Source: Lentinus brumalis (Eukaryota > Basidiomycota > Agaricomycetes > Polyporales > Polyporaceae). Taken from it: a DNA stretch of 64,000 nucleotides. The notes under the pieces are model-generated. The model did not search any database. It had not been told where the DNA came from and was given only the letters and a program-made list of their open reading frames with translations. The stretch is from assembly GCA_001792895.1 (NCBI GenBank), contig MARA01000034.1, positions 124,001 to 188,000 on the forward strand, in the 5' to 3' direction. A program made the position numbers and the translations under genes. This document shows positions 56,995-64,000 of this stretch, piece by piece (positions within the stretch are counted from its first letter, which is position 1; the number at the start of each line of letters is the position of its first letter).

Positions 56995-58659
56995 CTAAGA
57001 ATGTTTTCGCTTCTGCCTTCGACGTACCAGTACCCCTCGTGTGGCGATAAATTGTAATTTGTTCATAATTTTCTGCTTACGGCGGGGGCGGGCTTCCACC
57101 ATTGCTTGCATGCGGTCGGCGTAGTCCTGAGGAGTCAGGTCGTAATCTTGCCATTGATCTTTTGGAAAATCTGTAGCTATTGCCAACAGTCAGCTTCATG
57201 GACAATATCACATTCTCTGAACAGAGCTCTGTATGAACAAGAGGCGTACTCACAAATTTCAGTTGGATACACGTAGAGCCTGTTCCACCTCGAGAGCGTC
57301 GGAAAGCAGTCTGCTATAGCTGTCCTCCACCAATCCCCCCACTCGAGCCTGTCCCATAGATTTCTCACAACAAGGTCTGCCCTGCAAGGATCGGTCTCAA
57401 GGCGGTTGTCGGTGTCCCCACTGGTCTGGTCCTGAAGGTCGCCCTCGGCAGTATCCTTCCTGCATAGCGCTGCCTCTACGACAGGGCCGATGGTACGGAG
57501 GAGCGCAACAGAGTCTTCCCGTTTGAAGCTCTCTCTGTTCCATGGTTCAAGGCAAAGGGTTCGCTGGGATGGCGATAGATTGCCAACTGCATCGTCGCTT
57601 GAGGCCATCCATGAGACGAGCATGTCCCGGAGAGACTCGAGTGTTTGATCTGGCTGCGGAAACGGCGCAAGGTCACAGGCGAAAGTATCCAAGTAGGGGA
57701 ATGAGCGGAGATTCAGGGCAACGGAGGGGACTTCCTGTTCGACACCTGATCACGAGAAGGAAAAGTGAGATGTATGCTTCCTTGAGAACTCAGTTTGACT
57801 CACGAGGATGCTCTATTCGTACAGCAGGGGGAACGTTAGGGAACTTGGTCCACAGCGTTTGGAGCGAGGGGCCAAGTGCGGACAGTAATCTCTGCCTGCC
57901 CTGCTCGTCCATGTCGTAGCACTTCGATGCGAGTCAATACAAGCCTGTGCTGTGTCTGATCCGGAGACATACCGCGAGCATCTCGAGGTTCGGCAGGAAC
58001 ATCTTCCGAGAGTTGTGGGAGCTGCGCTTCGCCATACAGACTGGCTCCAGGCCGAAGACAGCCCAGGAAATACGGTAACAGTACAGCTCTTTCAGGTTGG
58101 AGAGCGTATTGAGGAAGCGGGCGAAGTCCCCGAACGACGGGAACCTCACGTCTGCAAACTCTAATATACGGATGTGCGAGATGGACGTCAACAGGGACGG
58201 GAAGTAGCGATACATGGGTAGGAACGGGAGCTCCTTCTCGCCCTCAGGGAGTGGGTTTGCAGCCTTCTCGGCATCGGAAAAGCTGTAGATGTATAGTACA
58301 TCCAGGTTGGCGAGCCTTCCTCGCAGAGCCGTGAGGAACAGCACAGCAGGACTGTACGGCACATGGAGGTGCCCTCGGAATTCGAGTGTGCGCACGTAAG
58401 TTCCGAGCTCGGGCGATGCGTCGAGGAGCTCTGCAAAGCGGTAGAGCGCGTCCTTGTCTCGAAGGAGGACATATTCGAAGAGAACCCTCTGGGCGCGTGG
58501 ACGCCATGCGCGACAGACGAGTGCGCAGCTGGAGAGGGTAGCCAAAGACGTTGAGACGAAGGCGTATCGGCCGTCGTACACCTCTTCGATGACGCGCTCG
58601 CAGACTTCGATCGGGAGTCGTGGCTCGGCTTTGACCGGAGACGGAAGGGCGTCCGGCAT
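56995..58659 (-). CDS. F-box protein, array copy 4 (490 aa)
   Basis: Exons 58659-57973, 57921-57804, 57745-57254 and 57170-56995 join in the shared phases, with introns of 51, 58 and 83 nt. The F-box (LPIEVCERVIEEVYD..LATLSSCALVCRAWRPRAQ) and repeat-type region are intact. NLKELYCYRISWAVFGLEP pairs it with copy 1. Exon 3 has TLESLRDMLVSW and LEWGDWWRTAIADCFPTLSRW. Exon 4 has DLTPQDYADRMQAM and a private basic tail (KQKIMNKLQFIATRGVLVRR) that stops earlier than in the others. The start used is the ATG common to all four copies; an in-frame upstream extension to 58881 exists. Confidence 0.84.
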
Positions 58660-59689
58660 GTCGTAAGGGAACAGGCGTACTGAACAGAGGACGTAGCAGC
58701 GCAGGAAGCCGCAGGAGGGGAAGGGGATCGAGGGCTCGTATGATCTGCGGGTCTGTGTATGTATGGCGATGAGAAGCGCACATGTCCTAGGATCGCGGTA
58801 CGAGTTCCGGTGGTCCGTGAACCGACCGTGCTGCGCGTTTGTGCTCGCAGCCCGTACTCGTTTCGTTGCGCCCTCGAGCAAGCCTCAGTCCTCAGGGCTT
58901 GGGTCTTGCAACTCACCCGCAAAAGAGATCTTGCCGGAGGTAGATACACTCGTCATGCACGCCAGCGTTCATGCGGAATTCGGGATTCTATATTAGAATC
59001 AGGCTGTACGCGGACAGAAATGGCTATATGCTCTCAAATTGCACTGGTCGGCAGCGGCGGTGCGTACAGTCACATAGACAGCGAGGGCCGCAGGAAAGCA
59101 CACATCGTCGTGCGTGGAACACAGACGATACTTTGAGCCACCAGTAGCATGATAGTGAGCTCGAGAGACCTTGTCGCTGATGTTGAAGCGACCGCGCCGT
59201 CAAACAAATCTAAGCAAAGGCGACGAACTTGGTCAGCGTGGGGTTGCACGCTCAACGAAAGACACGTACCGAGGCAAACAGCAGTGGCGTCAATGTGAGG
59301 TGACTGTTGTATGTGAACTGCTGCGCTGGCAGATAGCGAATGTTGATCGACACCCTGCGGGCGTCGACCTTCCGCCTAGGCATACCTGTCCGTCCGTACG
59401 TCCAAGATGACCTGACGGAGAGAGAAGCGACGGCCGATCCGGGCGTCGACTATGAAAGAGGAGGATGGAAGGAATATGCAGTATGAGCGCGGAGAGAGCA
59501 GACATGTGTTGAGGCCGATGACGCGGCACAGACGCATGTTGCTGATCGTCGCCTATAGCGGATGGTAGATGGCACGAGATACGACGCGATGTCTGCCTCG
59601 CAAGAACTCGAGCTCTGAGTCTCATGAGCTCGGCAGGGGCATGACTGAGGATGCGGGCACCTTCCCATCCTGCGACGGAGCAGTTTGTT
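58660..59689. repeat. C block, copy 4 (F-box upstream region)
   Basis: Colinear with C block copies 1 and 2, with the AT-rich palindrome near 58978 and the CGCGCCGTCAAACAAATC anchor near 59191. No conserved frame. Confidence 0.52.
58978..59013 (-). promoter_or_regulatory. conserved AT-rich palindrome upstream of F-box copy 4
   Basis: ATTCTATATTAGAAT is an inverted repeat with a TAT centre, followed by CAGGCTGTACGCGGACAG, about 335 bases upstream of the start. Confidence 0.45.
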
Positions 59690-61240
59690 TGGCACCACGA
59701 CATGTACAACGCGGATGGGCATTGTATGAATGTATGCGGGCAATGCTGTATCCCGCTGCTGCCCATGTCCAGCTTCTGAGTGCGAGTCCCCGCGACCGCG
59801 AGGATACAGCCCCGTCCTATACTTATTCCCGGACAGTGTCGAGCCAGTTGCGCCGCCCGGTGCAGTTCCCGCGTCGTGATCTTTGACGTTAGCGCACTGC
59901 CCTCCTCCGCACCGCATCGTGAGCCTCCGTCTGCATTGCCCTTCCCCGCCTTCTCCAACATCGTGCCCGTGGACCGTGCCCACGCCTGGTCCGCAGGGCG
60001 GCTCGCAGTCGATGCTGGGCGGGAAGGATCCGAGGGCGTAGTTTGAGAGCTGAGGTAGGAGGCGGAGAGCGCAGGAATGAGCGGCGTCGGCGACGCGTAC
60101 GTGGGGTGGACATCGGAATATAACACGCTCTAGAGCGCGGTCGGAATGGCGAACGGTGACATGTACAGCGCGTGCGCAGTCTTTGTGCTTCGTCCAGTGC
60201 AAGGTGAGCCAAGTTCAGTTCGGGGACAGTCTGAGCCGGCCGCTGACTGTGTGATGTGAACACAGCGAAAGCGTGTCAGGGTCAGCAAGCAGCGGGACCG
60301 GAAGTAGGGAAGTGAGGTCGCGGTCGTGGCGTTCAAGCTGGTGATGACCGTTCCTCGCGCAAGCCGCGGTGCTCCTTGTCGCACGTCGTCAAGCCGAAAT
60401 TATCCAGACCGAACAGCCCGCTGAGTTTACGGAAGCTGGTCAGCAAATTAGATCGTTTCAGATAGTAGACGAAGAGAACATACCTCCATGCTTCTCTGAT
60501 GCAGCCCTCCTTCATGACCATTCTCCTCCTCGGAGCCGTCTGTCCTCCTCGAGTAAGATATTGCCTGCAGATAGACGATGTTGTTGCAGCTGCTCAAATA
60601 AGGGCCCACAATCAGCTCGTCGTATCGTGACGCGTGTATCGTGTATCGTGAATGGAGGGGACAGTGGGTGCAAATCGCGGTCACAGAGAGCAGAGGTTCG
60701 AGGACCGGGACGAACCAGAAGTACAACGAGCCCTCAGACCTCAGCGGCTCCCTCCCTCTCTCGGTTGGAGCTGCAGTCGCGGTCTACCCACAGCAGACAC
60801 AGAGGCAGATCGCACACGCTGCTTCGAGGAACCATAAGAGCATCGGAGGCTTGAAGGCTCCAGAGGTTCAAGGAGAGCGAGTCGAGGGCACGGGTGACGG
60901 AACACTGGGAGGCCTTATGAGTCCAGGACAGACGATGATACTCGAAGAAGTGCTTACCGTACTCAGGCAAGTGGGTCATAAGCCGTCCGGCTGCACGCGT
61001 GCCCTTGAGGATTACACTGGACCATTCGGATCGCTTGCAGTTGTTTCGGCAGAAGGGCGACGCAGACGGTAGATCAAAAAGCACACTGAGGGACAGCAGA
61101 AAGAGTTACTAGCGCAGCGTCGGGTAAACGAAGTCCGTAGCCAAAGCGTTGAGAACGTCGAGGTTGATGGTGAGTTGGGCGAGGATGACAGCGAACTCCT
61201 GGAGAGATAAGATAAGATTCCCGTCGGAGATCTCGGCCAT
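59690..61240 (-). pseudogene. gene H, copy 4 (truncated first exon)
   Basis: The ATG at 61240 reads MAEISDGNLILSLQEFAVIL and AQLTINLDVLNALATD, then a small deletion removes the VGLR region and the frame runs to a stop (DFVYPTLR, stop at 61109). The D exon (about 60726-60448) is diverged from copies 2 and 3. The C-block frame (60126-59290 region) is open and has CGA where copy 1 has a stop. The full gene can no longer be read. Confidence 0.42.
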
Positions 61241-64000
61241 GCCACTCGTTCGTCTCGCGACTTTGCGCGACTCTCCTTTTTGTTCTCGGTCTCTGTCCTC
61301 CTCCAAGGCCTCATGTGTATTCTCAGCCCGCCTGGAAGATCAGCGATACCTCATTATACTCGAAGCTACCACTGCTGCAACCTGATTGACGTCTTCCACG
61401 CCGTTGCCACGACTCCGCGGCCAATGTTATTCACTAAGTTCTGGCAGCTGGGTCCCGCCTCGGAGATCTGGCGCAGCGTCGCCATACCAGGAGCTTTGCG
61501 GAGTATAATTATGCATGCTGAGGAGGATTTATGGGCTACACAGAGTGAGTTGTTCATGTTTGATATTACGTGTCTACTTACTCCCTCGGACCTCCCTGCC
61601 TGTCTCTACAATCTACCGCAACTCCCCGTGTTACGTCTGAGACCTCGCGAGTTGGGAAAAAGACGCACCTTCTCCTGCTACAGGACGTTAACCTGACACA
61701 CGGATTATCTCTGTGACTGCGTCGCCGCTGTGTCGTACTCTAGGTGAGCATGTCGCAAATAAACTAAGTATAACAGAGGACGCCCGTACTAAGTTCCCGT
61801 TTCAGCAAAGTTGCAGGAACTGATCACCACCCCGGAGGTCCCGCCACACACCGAAAAGAATTCGTCGGCCAGTAGAGGATATACAGGCTTCGAGCGACCG
61901 CGAAAACGTCTGGCCATGATAATATTCGACCACTGGCATCGTGGACATCTCGATCCGTACCCTCTCTCTTGCATGAGACGTGCGCATATCCCTCCCATCT
62001 ATTACGTGTGAGGGGCGTCGCAGTTCCTGGGCTAACCCCGGGCGCCGTCAGAGCGATATAATGTGGCCCGTCCGCACGCATACGCTACCCCATGCACAGA
62101 TGACATCGGTTCCTCAGCGTACTCACCGACTTCGGAGTGTTCGTGTAGGAGATGAGGGCGCTCAACGGCCGAGAGACGATGGTGAGATCCTACTGAAGGT
62201 ATGTATCTTCGGTGACGCACCAGACAACATGACGACTCTGAACATGATGAACTTAGCGTACAGTTTGACCCGTGGAATGTCTGTCTCACTACACCCTGAG
62301 CCTCTGTCCGCAATCTCATACCATACCCCCGCGTTTGCCCTCGACGTATGAGTAATGAGTCCCGTCGCTTCCACCTACGCTCGGCCCAACACGATGATCC
62401 CCTGCGCCTGCACGACCCCTGCCCCCAGCGCCGACGCCCGTCTCTCGCCTGTGCCGCGCCCAGCTCTTGTGATACACCCTGTAGTATCCGTCCTGATCCC
62501 CGCTTACTTGTAGAAGACAACCGCGTCGAGTCTCCCGACTCCTTCAGACCCTGCCCAGCGAGCGAACCTCGTGTATCACTGATGCTTCCGGCGCCCGACG
62601 ATGCCACGCTGGACGGATGCTCCTCACGCCATCAACTGCCTCTAGAATCTGGGCGAGCCAGTCGCGCTTGCGTCCTCGTGCTGCACGGTCGTGCTCAGCA
62701 TCGTGTTCAGCAAACCATCGCGCCTTCAGCACCACCCAGAGGCCCGACGATGGGCGCCGAATACGGGCATACTGCACGGAGATTGGTGCGTTGACGGATA
62801 TCGGGCCAACAACATACAGTGCTGCCGCGCGGAGACGATGGCAGACGAGTCTGCGAGTCCGGATGCACACCTAGCAGGCGGGCGAGCACCGGAGCACGAG
62901 CACAAGACCCCCGGCGTTTTCGCTAATTCGCTACGTCCGACTGGAAGGAAGCGAATGTGCGGTACAGAGTGTTCGCTAGAGGTCGGCGTGGCGATCGAGG
63001 GGAGAACCTTCTGTCGATGACACGATGTGAGCGCATAGCATGTCAACTACGTTTCGATGTACGTACAATCACGGTGTGTGTGGTATGCAGTCTTTGCTTT
63101 TGTATCATACAGGTGTTGGGTCGAGCGAGATCGTGAGACAACCGGCGACGGGGAGGGCTATCGAGCGTATGAATGTCATGTCGTGCGCTCAAGATTACTT
63201 ACGAGATACGAACGGGAGAGGCTTTTGGAGTGTGAAAGCCGGATATAAAATCGCACAGGCCCGCCGCTATATGATGCCCCGTAAGCGGCAGCATCGTCGG
63301 GTGCCTGCAGTTCGAGGAAGCGTCCAGACTCCAGCAAAACTCGTACGTATCGCTGCGATGAGGGGGACCGTCCTGTCAGGACATGCGCTCGAATCGCAGA
63401 GGTGAAGCTCCAATTCCGTTCCTGCTGCCTGGTAACTGGTAAGCATAAAGCAGGACAAGGCCTCGTCGCAGGGTGGCCGCACGTCCACGGAGAGCACAGC
63501 ACGCGACGGATCCAGGCCGTGCGCGAGTGTCATCCATATCCCATGTCGGTTGCTGACGCACTGTGCAGCAGCCTGCAGCTGCAGGAACGCTCCCGTCATC
63601 CACGAGTTACGTCTGTCGGCGGGGAGTTCGAAGTCGTGCGGACTGTGGTCGTGTCGCAGATGTCTTCCGTGTTCCGTCTCCTGGGCAGTCGGGGTCGTAC
63701 TGTACTTCGACGCTTGAGCTTGGGTGCGGACGGAGGAGCAATACGAATTCTACAGTCTTCGCTCACCGGGAGGACATAGACGCGGTGCGAGACTGTGAGT
63801 GGCTGCAAAGACGCTGCTGTGTATTATTCCAATCTGTACCCGGGATGCGACGCAGGGCCGGCGCCGCCCATATTTGAGACGCCCAAGCGAGACGGAGCGT
63901 CGGTCTGCAGCGCATCCGCTTGCTGGAACGCATTGTGTCTACTCGACGTGTCGTGTGAGTGTGTCTGACGCAGGGACGGTGCCGGCCGGCGCGCTGACGA
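61241..64000. repeat. E block, copy 4, running off the window
   Basis: The left part (61241-62330) matches copy 3, the middle (62350-63400) matches copy 2, including a long shared stretch around CATGTCAACTACGTTTCGAT, and the right end again resembles copy 3. It therefore looks like a recombinant between the other two. Coding pieces are as fragmented as in the other copies. Confidence 0.5.

Overview
The window looks like nuclear DNA of a basidiomycete fungus, most likely an agaricomycete of the polypore type. The signs are many short introns (about 48-84 nt, with GTRNGT-like donors and CAG/TAG acceptors), GC-rich coding DNA, and protein families typical of that group: a BTB/POZ protein of the wood-rot type, Plavaka DDE transposase with its partner gene, a basidiomycete integrase-core gene, a Tet/JBP-like 2OG-Fe(II) oxygenase and large F-box paralogues. 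All family names come from reading the translations; no database was searched.

Region 1 (0-11.3 kb) is dense in genes. On the minus strand are a cysteine-motif/NLS protein (747-2554), a complete five-exon DDE integrase-core gene (2831-4895) and a large Tet/JBP-like oxygenase gene (6215-11220). A BTB gene (5095-6099) runs the other way between them. The integrase beside the oxygenase suggests a mobile or recently mobile neighbourhood, though no ends were found. A 3-copy tandem repeat (11.44-11.79 kb) lies upstream of the oxygenase gene, and a weak hypothetical gene follows at 12.4-13.5 kb.

Region 2 (14.3-64 kb) is a segmental array in which one composite unit occurs four times. Each unit holds an A block (decayed + strand gene), an F-box gene on the minus strand, a C block (F-box upstream region) and a C/D stretch holding a second minus-strand hypothetical gene ('gene H'). 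Three units also carry an E block, and two junctions carry an F block. The four F-box genes (490, 496, 497 and 505 aa) keep the same four-exon structure with identical splice phases and no stop or frameshift. Gene H is broken in three of its four copies by different lesions, and the A-block genes look decayed. So the F-box genes appear to be the part kept by selection, while sharing of sequence between non-neighbouring copies suggests gene conversion.

Two young mobile elements sit in the array. A 2,428-bp non-autonomous LTR element (23644-26071) has LTRs that read identical (209 bp), TG..CA ends and a 5-bp duplication GTGCT; the 44.7 kb junction preserves the unoccupied site. A 6.5-kb Plavaka-type DNA transposon (35721-42263) has imperfect terminal inverted repeats and two divergent genes; its transposase reads through except for one frameshift in a six-base homopolymer. 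The transposon cuts off a small gene that starts at 35623.

No rRNA, tRNA, CRISPR or replication origin was recognised. Block boundaries are approximate, set by eye from shared anchor sequences.
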